From Centipeda felix (GTDB taxonomy: Bacteria; Bacillota; Negativicutes; Selenomonadales; Selenomonadaceae), in contig NZ_LT891958.1 of NCBI RefSeq assembly GCF_900186465.1, forward strand, positions 419,603-483,602: a DNA stretch of 64,000 nt. Reading direction: 5' to 3'. The notes under the pieces are model-generated. The model saw only the letters and a list, made by a program, of their open reading frames with translations, did no database searches and was not told where the DNA came from. The position numbers and the translations under genes are program-made. Positions 9,668-18,428 of the stretch are shown piece by piece (the first letter of the stretch is position 1; each line of letters opens with the position of its first letter).

Positions 9668-11548
9668 TTACTTGTGGTTCTTCAGCCACACACTCCACGG
9701 CGTAACATAGTTGTTGGCATGGTTCTGTTGAACGTATTCGTAGAACTTCGCCACCATGCGCGCTTTGACGTGATCGTAGTCATCCTTCCAGTTCTTGGTC
9801 GGATAGGGCATAGACGGGTCGTAGGCAATGTACGAGCCGCCCAAGAGGTACTGACGATGGAGAATATCCTTCAGCGAGACAGAGGGGTTCTTCATCATGT
9901 CGTACATTACCATGAAGCTTGTCGTACGCCCCTTGCCCGCCTGGCAGTGGAAGTGCATCCAGCTGTTGGAAGGAACCTTCTTCACGAAATCAATGAATGC
10001 ATCGATCGTCTCCGGCTTTGCCCACGTGTGATCGGTAACGGCAAAGCGCACATAATGGAGACCCGCACCCTCGACCAGTTCACGCTCGGTCATCGCGCTG
10101 TCGATGCGAACAGTCTTCGGATCAATCGGCATTTTATCCTTGTCCAGTTCCGCAAGGATGAGGCTCTGACCTTTTGCCGCGTGAATGCGCGCATTCTCAT
10201 CGCGGATGACTTCATTCTGTGTCTTATTGAGGTTACCCCAGTTGCGGTCACCGTACCAGCTGACCGCCATATCGTTCATAAAGCCATGCGACTCCTGACG
10301 CAGATCGACGATGTAGATATCGCCCGTGGCCTTGGCACGCAGAGCCGGCAGCATCGCACGGAAGGAGTGCACTGAGAACGCTGCACTCGCGGAGATCGGG
10401 AGGTTGTTGAGTCCTGCACGCGAGGGAACATAGTTCGGGTCGACACCGACCTTCTTCATATCGTCCATCTGTTTGAATGCAGAATCTGCCATGCGGAAGT
10501 TGCGCGGGAGAGCCTTCGAATCCCCAGCAGGGGCATCAATTCTCCAAATATGACCGCTATAGTCGGGCTCCCACGTCTCGACCTTGTTCTTCTTCGCCCA
10601 CTCGCTGTACGGGACATCGAGGTTCGGATTTTCCTTTACATAGTCATAGAAGTGGCGTACAAACTGATAGCGCTCGATATACGCCTTGCGCCCGTAATTC
10701 TTCTTCTTATCGGGGATATCGCTCAGATCGACAATGCCGATGAGCTTCTGACGCTGAATGATATCATTAAAACTGACCTTCGATGCGTTCTTCAGGATGT
10801 CGTGCATAACCATGAAGATCGTCGTACGCCCCATGCCGGCATAGCAGTGATAATGGAGCCAAGCATCTTTCGGCAGCTGCTTGTAGAACGCGACAAAGCG
10901 ATCCACATCCGGATCATCGGGACGGAAATGATCCATCAGCGCGAGACGGAAATACTTCGCACCATGTGCACGAACGACCTCTTCCTCCGAGCGCACCTGC
11001 TTATAGGGGAGCGTGATCGGCGTCAAGATGATATTCTTCGAATCATCATAGCGGAAGATACTGATCTCTGGTTCATTGCGAAGACTGGCGAGCTGCTCCT
11101 GCTCGAGCGGCAGGATGATCTCCTCCGGGCGTCCGTCGTTGCCCCAGTCATGGTTCGCAAACCATGAAATTGCCGTACCATCAAGATAACCATGGGACTC
11201 ACCGCGCAGATCGATGTCATAGAACTGCTCTGGTTTCACAGGAACAGTTTTCAAGATTTCCTCGAGTTCCTTCTCTGAGAAACAGCTCGAAGCCGACGAA
11301 TTCATCGTCGCCATCCCTTCGCGACTGGGAATAATACCTGTCTTAGTCACCCCCTTGTAGTCGTCTTTGCCCATACGGAAGTTGCGTGGTAACTGTGCCA
11401 CGTCGGCACGGTCTATCTTGAGTGACAGTATGGGCGGGTCGGCGACCGGCTCGGCAGGTTTGACCTCGTCCGCAGCGACATTCACGCTCTGCACAATGAG
11501 GAACGTGAACAAGATTGCGGACAGAATCCACTGTCTGTACTCTCGCAT
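9668..11548 (-). CDS. Exported tandem-domain PTP-like phytase (myo-inositol hexakisphosphate phosphohydrolase)
   Basis: 626 residues, twice the usual 310-350 of single-domain cysteine phytases. A signal peptide (residues 1-26, cleavage near NVAAD) sends it out of the cytoplasm. Two complete catalytic domains are visible: domain 1 with the HCX5R loop HCYAGMGRTT (C235, R241) and general-acid candidate D206 in MDHFRP; domain 2 with HCQAGKGRTT (C535, R541) and D506 in TDHTW. Each also has the DLRxESHG and PSRxG segments of the family. The tandem layout matches the phytase known from Mitsuokella multacida. It removes phosphates stepwise from phytate. AAGGAGG precedes the start. A family 1 repeat lies between its leader and the second phytase gene. 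Both domains keep all key residues, but different loop residues (Y/M versus Q/K) suggest different substrate preference (inference). Confidence 0.93.
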   Translation of the reverse strand: MREYRQWILSAILFTFLIVQSVNVAADEVKPAEPVADPPILSLKIDRADVAQLPRNFRMGKDDYKGVTKTGIIPSREGMATMNSSASSCFSEKELEEILKTVPVKPEQFYDIDLRGESHGYLDGTAISWFANHDWGNDGRPEEIILPLEQEQLASLRNEPEISIFRYDDSKNIILTPITLPYKQVRSEEEVVRAHGAKYFRLALMDHFRPDDPDVDRFVAFYKQLPKDAWLHYHCYAGMGRTTIFMVMHDILKNASKVSFNDIIQRQKLIGIVDLSDIPDKKKNYGRKAYIERYQFVRHFYDYVKENPNLDVPYSEWAKKNKVETWEPDYSGHIWRIDAPAGDSKALPRNFRMADSAFKQMDDMKKVGVDPNYVPSRAGLNNLPISASAAFSVHSFRAMLPALRAKATGDIYIVDLRQESHGFMNDMAVSWYGDRNWGNLNKTQNEVIRDENARIHAAKGQSLILAELDKDKMPIDPKTVRIDSAMTERELVEGAGLHYVRFAVTDHTWAKPETIDAFIDFVKKVPSNSWMHFHCQAGKGRTTSFMVMYDMMKNPSVSLKDILHRQYLLGGSYIAYDPSMPYPTKNWKDDYDHVKARMVAKFYEYVQQNHANNYVTPWSVWLKNHK

Positions 11549-11586
11549 TGGAATACCTCCTTATGTTAATTGATAAAAGCTCTCCT

Positions 11587-11627
11587 CCCTGTCAAACAGC
11601 CCCTCGTTAAAGAACTGTTCGACAGGG
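11587..11627 (-). other. Hairpin in the leader of the tandem phytase gene
   Basis: CCCTGTC-AACAG pairs with CTGTT-GACAGGG, separated by about 15 bases. There is no T-run on the minus side, so it may be an mRNA leader structure, a protein-binding site or a weak terminator for the upstream phytase transcript. Confidence 0.4.
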
Positions 11628-11631
11628 TATT

Positions 11632-11796
11632 AAGGAAGCACTGATAAAATCGGCACAACCATCTTGACGCATCTTTTTCGCCCGCTTTTCGTTAGCAAAT
11701 CCTCCACATAGCCCTCGCTATGCGTCCGGTTTGCTGCCTCAATCGGACAAAAAATCTACGCCAATCTGGCAGACCTCATTTTATCAGCGATTTCTT
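11632..11796 (-). repeat. Dispersed structured repeat, family 1, copy A
   Basis: About 165 bp with imperfect terminal inverted repeats (AAGGAAGCACTGATAAAAT at one end, ATTTTATCAGCGATTTCTT at the other). Read on the minus strand it aligns over its whole length with the copy at 45491-45653. An internal hairpin CATAGC/GCTATG replaces CAGAG/CTCTG of that copy, so pairing is kept while bases change. It lies 4 bp after the stop of the single-domain phytase gene. Confidence 0.85.
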
Positions 11797-11800
11797 AATT

Positions 11801-12760
11801 TTAGAATTCGTAGCCTTTTTCTTTGACCCACTGGGTATAACTCTTTGACAGTGTCGGATTTTCCTTTGCATACTCGTAGATATGCTGCGTGAAAAGGGCT
11901 CTCTTTGGGTAATTCATCTTCTTATACTCATCCTTACCCGTCTGCGCCTTCTCTGCCGACTTACGCATATCCTGTCCGCCAAGAAGGACTTCACGTGTCA
12001 TGATGTCGTCATAACTGAGTTTATTGGCATTCTTGATCATGTCCATAAATGTGAGGAACATGGTCGTACGGCCAATGCCCGCCTCACAGTGTACATGGAT
12101 CCATGCCGTTTTTGGCAGTTTCTTGTAAATCGCCAAGAAGTCATCCACATTTTGCGGGGTCGGCGCGGAGTAGTCCATGATCGGGACGCGGTAGTACTTC
12201 ACGCCTTGCGATTTCAGAAATTCGCCTTCCGTCTGGACGGAATTCACCTTTTCCTGAACCTGATTTTCGATATCCTTATCTGACTTGAGTGTTGCAATGT
12301 CCATTGTACCATTCATCAGTGCGGTCTGTAGCATTGCTTTTTCGCGGCGATCAACCTCCTGCGCAGACTGCCCCTTGTTGAAGGTTTTGTAACGCGAATA
12401 CCAGCTCACACCGTTATCATTGATATAGCCATGCGATTCCGCACGCAGGTCAATCACAACGAGATCTTTCTTCGGCACGTGCTTCAACATCTCCAAGAAC
12501 TCATTCTTAGAGAAGAAGCTGCTGCCGGACATACGCAGTTCGTTCAGACCCTCGCGGCTCGGATACACACCGCTCTCGACTGTTTTGTAGTCGCTCTGTG
12601 CCGTGCGGAAATTTGCCGGAAGCTGCACTGCGTCATGCCGATCATATTTCAGAATCTGAACGCCTGGAACCGGCTCGGCTGCAAACAGATGAGATGATAC
12701 AAACAGCGATGAGACAAGGAGCATACCTGTCGCTTTTTTTAGAATTTTTTGTGTTTTCAT
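11801..12760 (-). CDS. Exported single-domain PTP-like phytase
   Basis: 319 residues, close to the single-domain PhyA of Selenomonas ruminantium. The signal peptide spans residues 1-27 (cleavage near LFAAEP). Catalytic loop HCEAGIGRTT places C225 and R231; D196 in IMDYSAP is the general-acid candidate. The E in the second loop position matches the classical Selenomonas phytase loop (HCEAG). The partner tandem enzyme lies downstream on the same strand, 250 bp away and separated by a repeat, so the two may be separate transcripts. The reaction is phosphate release from phytate and lower inositol phosphates outside the cytoplasmic membrane. AAGGTG precedes the ATG; a perfect-looking palindrome lies 32 bp upstream. 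Confidence 0.94.
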   Translation of the reverse strand: MKTQKILKKATGMLLVSSLFVSSHLFAAEPVPGVQILKYDRHDAVQLPANFRTAQSDYKTVESGVYPSREGLNELRMSGSSFFSKNEFLEMLKHVPKKDLVVIDLRAESHGYINDNGVSWYSRYKTFNKGQSAQEVDRREKAMLQTALMNGTMDIATLKSDKDIENQVQEKVNSVQTEGEFLKSQGVKYYRVPIMDYSAPTPQNVDDFLAIYKKLPKTAWIHVHCEAGIGRTTMFLTFMDMIKNANKLSYDDIMTREVLLGGQDMRKSAEKAQTGKDEYKKMNYPKRALFTQHIYEYAKENPTLSKSYTQWVKEKGYEF

Positions 12761-12791
12761 GGTGCTGGCACCTTTCTCCTCATAAAGTGAT

Positions 12792-12825
12792 AATACATCG
12801 ACGAGTCATAACTCATCGATGTATT
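12792..12825 (-). promoter_or_regulatory. Palindrome upstream of the single-domain phytase gene
   Basis: Arms AATACATCGACGAGT and ACTCATCGATGTATT around the loop CATA, with one mismatch in 15. The T-run is on the plus strand, where no gene ends, so a terminator role is unlikely. It may be an operator or a leader hairpin of the phytase mRNA. Confidence 0.45.
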
Positions 12826-13021
12826 TTTTGAATTACGGATCTAATAGAATCCGCCTAGTTGGTACATTTTTCTTGTCACGGAGCCCCCCCCTTCCTCAAC
12901 AACAAACACTGTGGGGGAGATTTTCAGCAAAAAAAGGATTGAAACATCACGATGCATGATTGGACTCTACCCGCACTTCTTTTACACTGCCGATCATACA
13001 GAGACAAGATAAGCAAGAACG

Positions 13022-15937
13022 TCATCCATGAATGATATCCGTATACTCGGGATAGTCACGCAGACGATCCACGGGCGGGAAATCCGCAGCACCGGTGAAT
13101 GTGCCGCACTCCCACTGGGCACGCGTCGACCAGACGAGGTTTGCACGCAGCGTACCATACGCAGCAGAGACTTCGTAAGAACAAAGTTCGGGGACAAAGG
13201 TACCCGCTGCACCGACCGTCCCCTGCAGTTCCGTCTCGATGCGCAGATACTGTGCGGGAGCAAGCTCCGTAAGGTCAATGATATTTCTTCCGTCCTGCAG
13301 AGCAATTTCTTTCCGATCCTTGATGGAAACCCCATCGTCCGAGACTTCGATCACGCTGCGAATTGCCGTGTGCGCGGGGATGTGTACCTCCGCCTCGAAT
13401 GTCTGGAACGTCCAGCGAATCTTTTCTGCGAGGTATGCAGGTGCATAGACGGCAGGATGACGCCATTCCGTCGTATGCGTGCCCGTGCTCTCGATTCGGC
13501 GGAAGTCAAGCCAGACACCAAGCGCGTCACTTCGTGGTCCCAGTGCATCGGGATTCTCATAGACGGCGCGCATCTCCTCCTCCGTCAGCCCCTCGGTGTA
13601 AAAGCGCACCTCAGAGACATTTGCGGGCAGATGGGTAAAATACTTGGGCTTGCCCAGCTCCGGAATGACGTGACCGATGTAGGAGTAGCCGACGAAGATC
13701 GGCTGATCCGCCCACTGCCGCAGCTCGCTCGCCGGGCTGATTCCCCCGACGCGCCCGCGCCGGACGCCGTCGATGAAGGATGCGCCGCCGCGCTCCTTGT
13801 CAAAGGTCATGGCGTACTGGTGGCGGACATCGACTTCGGCAGATCCGCCCTGCCAGAAGTATTCCTCAACACCGTGGCAGATGCCCCATTTGATCGTACC
13901 GTTGCGCTCGACTGCCATGCGCAGTGCGTAGCCTGCGCCCCAGCCGATGGACTTGCCGCGGATCATGAGGGGGCTGTGCCCCATCTCGTCCGCACGCGCG
14001 AAGCGGTACATATCTGCAGTCACCACGCCCGTGAGTCCGTTGGGCGTCGCAAGATCCGCGCGCGGCAGGATCTCGATATAGTCGCCGTATTCCGCAAGCG
14101 CAACCTCCATGCGGCCGTTCTTTTCCAGAACCTTTGGCGTTCCATGGAGGAGTGCCGTGTGCCCCTTGCCCGACTTGTCATGGATGCGCGGAACGATGCG
14201 AATGGCGCCTTCGATGGTCACTTCCTTCGGTGGGAGATCGGCGACGCCGACCCAGTAGGTGCCGGCGCGCTCGAAGCGATGACAGAACGTCACGGAGCGC
14301 CGCTCATGCGCGGCAAAGCGGAAGCGCTGAACCGCGACGGTCGTGCCGTCCATCACAAGAGGGATTTCGACATCGGCGGCACGATCCAGATGATTCGTCA
14401 CCTCTGCGCGTGCAAAGAGGCAGTCGATATCCGCGCCTGCGCCAATCTGAAGGAAGAGATGCGCGTATGAGAAGGCCTGCGGTTCACGCGTGTCAAGCGT
14501 GAGCTGGGCACCTGCCGTGCGGAGGCTGTGTGCCCCCACGGCATCCGCACAGTAGTATGCGGTAAACGATCTCTTCTCACCGGGATTCAGAACGATGAGC
14601 TGTGTGTCCGCGCCCGTACCAAACATATTGATGAGATGCTCCGCGCCATTGTCCGCGATGGGCAGGACGGCGGCGGCAATCCCTGTGCCGACATTTTCGG
14701 CAGTACCCGTGATCTCGACGTTCCCGTTTTCATCGAGCGCACGCAGACGGACGTCGGCAAAGACGATGTCCGGTTCATCCTTGGTGATATGGATGGCATC
14801 GATTTCCTGCTCCGTGCCATCCGGCAAAAAGCCGTAGAGTTTGTAGTCGATGGCGTCCTTTGTGATATCGAGGATACCGTAGTTGTTGTTGCCCACCGCC
14901 ACGGATTCAGGGAACTCGGTGAGGAGTCGCTTCGATCCGTCCAGTTCCTCGTAGCCCGCCGCAGGATCCTGCGTGCTTCCCTGACAGATATAGACAGTGC
15001 GCGCCCCGACGGTCGGCTGTGCCGAGACGGATTTGATGTAGTAGTGGAGATGCCCGCTGAGGACGAGATCCACGCCGCACCGCTCCGCAATCGGTACAAC
15101 ATACCGGTTGTTGAACGCATCCGTATAGGGATGATGTGTGACGAGGATGCGCCACACAGCCTGCTTCGCGTTCTCGCTTACGAGATCCGCCTCCATCCAT
15201 GAGAGGATGGACTCGATCCGTGCGCGCAGAGGCGCATCTGCCGCGATGCCCGCGTTGATGCCGTTCATCTCGAGAAGTCCCCACGGATTGCTGTCCACGA
15301 TGGTGAAATGCGCCATGCCGTAGTCAAAAGAGAAGGCTTCCCCGCTCTCCATCCCGTGCAGTCCCTTCATCTGAGGGACGCCGATAAAGGCATCGAAGAA
15401 GGGACCGTCGTCGTGGTTGCCGTGTGCATAGAAGACAGGCATACGTGCAAGCAGTTCCGGAATCTTCTCGAACCAGTTGTCCGGATACTGGTCGTGCTGA
15501 TAGCCCGTCCCAAACGAGATGTCCCCCGCATGCAGCAGGAACTCGGGCTGCTCACGCTCTGCCGCGCGCCGAAACGCCTCCGATGCGTGAAAGAGATGCG
15601 AATCCGAAATGGTCATGAGATGGAGCGCCTGCGGCGCCTCCTTCAGTGTGCGGAACGACGCCTGTGCACAGCACTCCTCTCCGGAGCAGACCGCGTAGGC
15701 ATACTCCGTATCCGGTGACAGCGCCGTCAAAACTGCGGTGTAAATCAGCGCTCCGTCGAGATGTTCGGGACAAGCAGGCTCACGCGCTGCCTCCGCCTCC
15801 CGGCGCAGTTCCGTGCCATCCGAGGCTCTGCAAGTGACGTAGAAGCTTGCAGGCTCTTCCGTCTCCCACGCGACAGTCATCTGCCGCGGGCCGGGAGACA
15901 GCAGGTATGGGCCATTGCAAATTCTTCCGCTCGTCAT
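13022..15937 (-). CDS. Large metallophosphoesterase with Fn3-like N-terminus and LamG-like C-terminal region (paralogue 2)
   Basis: 971 residues, collinear with the product of 3335-6238 and clearly a duplicate: same NGPYLLSP opening, same FGTGYQH, GNHDDGPF, HHPYTDAFNNR and CGVDLVLSGHLH segments. Here the first metal motif is the canonical D-x-H (SDSH, D112/H114), unlike paralogue 1. The C-terminal half contains the same KSGKGHTALLHGTPK and GDYIEI segments typical of a LamG-like jelly roll. No signal peptide is visible. It starts 3 bp after the stop of the organophosphate-type transporter gene, so the two are translationally coupled. A cytoplasmic phosphatase acting on the imported organophosphate is inferred. 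Confidence 0.87.
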   Translation of the reverse strand: MTSGRICNGPYLLSPGPRQMTVAWETEEPASFYVTCRASDGTELRREAEAAREPACPEHLDGALIYTAVLTALSPDTEYAYAVCSGEECCAQASFRTLKEAPQALHLMTISDSHLFHASEAFRRAAEREQPEFLLHAGDISFGTGYQHDQYPDNWFEKIPELLARMPVFYAHGNHDDGPFFDAFIGVPQMKGLHGMESGEAFSFDYGMAHFTIVDSNPWGLLEMNGINAGIAADAPLRARIESILSWMEADLVSENAKQAVWRILVTHHPYTDAFNNRYVVPIAERCGVDLVLSGHLHYYIKSVSAQPTVGARTVYICQGSTQDPAAGYEELDGSKRLLTEFPESVAVGNNNYGILDITKDAIDYKLYGFLPDGTEQEIDAIHITKDEPDIVFADVRLRALDENGNVEITGTAENVGTGIAAAVLPIADNGAEHLINMFGTGADTQLIVLNPGEKRSFTAYYCADAVGAHSLRTAGAQLTLDTREPQAFSYAHLFLQIGAGADIDCLFARAEVTNHLDRAADVEIPLVMDGTTVAVQRFRFAAHERRSVTFCHRFERAGTYWVGVADLPPKEVTIEGAIRIVPRIHDKSGKGHTALLHGTPKVLEKNGRMEVALAEYGDYIEILPRADLATPNGLTGVVTADMYRFARADEMGHSPLMIRGKSIGWGAGYALRMAVERNGTIKWGICHGVEEYFWQGGSAEVDVRHQYAMTFDKERGGASFIDGVRRGRVGGISPASELRQWADQPIFVGYSYIGHVIPELGKPKYFTHLPANVSEVRFYTEGLTEEEMRAVYENPDALGPRSDALGVWLDFRRIESTGTHTTEWRHPAVYAPAYLAEKIRWTFQTFEAEVHIPAHTAIRSVIEVSDDGVSIKDRKEIALQDGRNIIDLTELAPAQYLRIETELQGTVGAAGTFVPELCSYEVSAAYGTLRANLVWSTRAQWECGTFTGAADFPPVDRLRDYPEYTDIIHG

Positions 15938-15940
15938 GGC

Positions 15941-17296
15941 TTACCCTTCCTCTTCTTCCTTGACCTTCTTCGCCCACAGGGTCGGGACGATGAGGAGCGT
16001 CATGAGTGCAACGCTGCCGATCCAAAACGCCATGATGGTTTCAAAATGATAGGTGGTCACACCGTCCACAACGACCTTCGCATGATCCATGAGAAACCCG
16101 TTGACGATATCCTGCGCCGCCGCACCGCCGTATGCCAGCAGACCGATGACACCCATCGCCGCGCCCGTCGCCTTGCGCGGGCAGAGGTCAACCGCGAGCA
16201 GACCTCCGACGAAGCAGAGGATAACGCCCAGACCGAAACCGAAGATGGAAATAAATGCCGTTGTGAGCGCGAGCGATCCCGCAGGAACGAAGCAAATGCC
16301 AACGATGCCGACAAGCATAACAATACCAAAGAAAATCGTGGTGACGGAGTGACGTGATTTGAACACCTTGTCGGAGATCATGCCTGAGAAGAACGAGCCG
16401 ACACCGCCGAGAATTGGAGACAGTGCCATGATGCTGCCCGCCGTCACAAGATCCAGCCCCTTTGCCTCCTGCAGGAAGATCACGCCCCAGCTGCTGATGG
16501 AGTAACGCGAGATGCCAAGGCAGATTGCGGCAACCGTGAGCAACCAGACGTATGGATTGCGAAGAACCATGAGCTGGGCTTCCTTGGTGGAAACCGTCTG
16601 CTCCTTCTTCTCCTGCGCAACCTCGCCCTCAAACTCGTTGGCAGAGGGGAGACCGTATGTCTCGGGGCGGTCACGCATGAAACGGTACATGATGAAGGCG
16701 AGCACGATACAGGCAACGCCCGGGAGGAAGAATGCCGCGTGCCAGCCGAACGCGACAATGATCATCGCCGTGCCGAGATAGGTAGCGCCCTCACCGATGT
16801 AGTGCGCGATACTGAAAACGCCGTAGTAGGTCGCAAGCTGACTCTTTGAGAACCACTGGGCAAGGGACACAATACACGGTGCCGATCCCATACTCTGGAA
16901 CACGCCGTTGACGCCCCACAGGACAAGGAACACCCAGTAGGCATCACTGAAGCCAAGAATGACGTTGACGATTGCGGCACCAAGAAGTCCGATGGGAACA
17001 ATTTTCTTGATGTTACAGTGGTCGGCAATAAATCCATTCGCACATTTTCCGATGGCGATGGCGACCATCATCGCCGCGCCCATCGCACCGAGTTCGGTCG
17101 GGGTAAAGCCCGCCTCGATCATCGGCTTTTTCGCAACGCCTAGCGTCATGCGCATCACATAGTACATACCGTAGCCGATGATCATTGCCGTAACGGCCTG
17201 CACGCGTGCAGAATGATACATCTTCTTGACGGTATTCGGATCCTCAATACGGGGTTTGTCCGGATTCGTCAGAAACCATTTGAGCATTTTCAGCAC
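15941..17296 (-). CDS. Organophosphate:phosphate antiporter-type MFS transporter (GlpT/UhpT family)
   Basis: 451 residues, 12 predicted membrane segments. The N-terminal stretch with a cytoplasmic extension then QAVTAMIIGYGMYYVMR, GAMGAAMMVAIAIGKCANGF and MRDRPETYGLP in the central loop follows GlpT/UhpT-type antiporters that exchange inorganic phosphate for sugar phosphates or glycerol 3-phosphate. A conserved Arg in MYYVMR corresponds in position to the phosphate-binding Arg of that family (inference). AAGGAAGG precedes the start. It is followed 3 bp later by metallophosphoesterase 2. Import of inositol monophosphate made by the phytases, in exchange for phosphate, would fit the surroundings but is not proved. 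Confidence 0.85.
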   Translation of the reverse strand: MLKMLKWFLTNPDKPRIEDPNTVKKMYHSARVQAVTAMIIGYGMYYVMRMTLGVAKKPMIEAGFTPTELGAMGAAMMVAIAIGKCANGFIADHCNIKKIVPIGLLGAAIVNVILGFSDAYWVFLVLWGVNGVFQSMGSAPCIVSLAQWFSKSQLATYYGVFSIAHYIGEGATYLGTAMIIVAFGWHAAFFLPGVACIVLAFIMYRFMRDRPETYGLPSANEFEGEVAQEKKEQTVSTKEAQLMVLRNPYVWLLTVAAICLGISRYSISSWGVIFLQEAKGLDLVTAGSIMALSPILGGVGSFFSGMISDKVFKSRHSVTTIFFGIVMLVGIVGICFVPAGSLALTTAFISIFGFGLGVILCFVGGLLAVDLCPRKATGAAMGVIGLLAYGGAAAQDIVNGFLMDHAKVVVDGVTTYHFETIMAFWIGSVALMTLLIVPTLWAKKVKEEEEG

Positions 17297-17355
17297 CTTC
17301 CTTTGCTACTCCTAAAAACACGGCAGATCGAAGTTGTTCGCCTCCTCTGTCAAAT

Positions 17356-17419
17356 AATAAGAAATCAGAACCAAGGTATTGATTACGAGATCATTATACC
17401 AAGGTTCTGATTTCTTATT
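17356..17419. repeat. Long inverted repeat upstream of the antiporter gene
   Basis: Seventeen perfectly paired bases (AATAAGAAATCAGAACC) plus five more after a 2-base mismatch, around a loop of about 14. On the minus strand it is followed by a T-rich stretch, so it may terminate the EamA transcript; its length also suits a strong attenuator or a two-site operator for the antiporter operon. Confidence 0.55.
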
Positions 17420-17478
17420 CTCTGAATTTTTGTTTTTATGCGAATTAGTAACTCAAATTTGTTGCTTTTTGATGCGGA

Positions 17479-18378
17479 TTACTTCTCTGCAAAATTACTG
17501 TGTGTTGTGAGATACACACCGCCGAAGATGGCGGCTGCGCCAAGAATTTGGAGCATACCGATCTGCTCGGCAAAGAGGAGCATACCGCCGATCATGCCGA
17601 CGACGGGGGTGACGTTCTGAAAGATGGAGGTAACGGAGGGACCGACGCGGCGCACGCCGAGGTTCCAGAAGAGCATTGCCATGACCCCGCCAAAGACGAC
17701 GGTGTAGAGAAACGCGGCGAGGAGCGGCGTGGAGAGCGCAGTCGGATGAAAGTCATCGGTGAGGACGCCGTAGAGGATCGTCGCAAGCGCCCCGAATACG
17801 CCCGCCCATCCCGTGCAAAGCGCGGCGGAGATGCACTGCATGACGCGCACAGCGAGGATGGAGTACATCGTCCATGCGACCTGCGCGAGCAGGAAGAGGA
17901 TGTCGCCGTAGTTGAACGAAAACCCGACGAGTACCTGCCACGAGCCGTGGCTGACGACGGCGAGCGCACCGAGGAAGGAGACGGCAATGCCGCCCCAAGC
18001 GATTGCGTTCAGTCGCTCGCGCAGAAAGACGGCGGCAAAGAACGCGGTGATGGCAGGCGAGGCGGCAGCGATCAGGGTGCAGTTCGTCACCGTTGAGTGC
18101 TGAAGCCCCGTGAACTGCATACAGCCGTTCATCAGGATGCCGGTCATTCCCATTGCCATGAGCGCCGGCACGGTATGACGCGGCGGCAGGAGTGTCTCAC
18201 CGCACCGCACGGCAATCACGAGGAGTGTAGCAGAGATGAAGATGTACCGCATGGCGGAAATGGTCACGGGCGACCATTCCGCAACGAGCCACTTGATGCA
18301 CAGCGGTTGAATGCCCCAGATCACCGCCGTGAGGGCGAGCAGGAGATACATCCTGCGCTTTGCCGCTGTGTCTTCCAT
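17479..18378 (-). CDS. EamA/DMT family transporter
   Basis: 299 residues with ten hydrophobic segments forming two EamA repeats (first YLLLALTAVIWGIQP, second starting near VLVGFSFNYGDILFLLAQ), the usual size for drug/metabolite transporters. The start at 18378 is chosen because AGGAGG lies 11 bp upstream; a longer in-frame start at 18420 has none. It follows the GntP permease by 50 bp in the same direction. The substrate is unknown; export of a metabolite from inositol fermentation is one contextual possibility. Confidence 0.85.
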   Translation of the reverse strand: MEDTAAKRRMYLLLALTAVIWGIQPLCIKWLVAEWSPVTISAMRYIFISATLLVIAVRCGETLLPPRHTVPALMAMGMTGILMNGCMQFTGLQHSTVTNCTLIAAASPAITAFFAAVFLRERLNAIAWGGIAVSFLGALAVVSHGSWQVLVGFSFNYGDILFLLAQVAWTMYSILAVRVMQCISAALCTGWAGVFGALATILYGVLTDDFHPTALSTPLLAAFLYTVVFGGVMAMLFWNLGVRRVGPSVTSIFQNVTPVVGMIGGMLLFAEQIGMLQILGAAAIFGGVYLTTHSNFAEK

Positions 18379-18428
18379 CGATGCGCGACCTCCTGTCCTG
18401 TTGTATGATGTCCCACGCAAACACCTCG

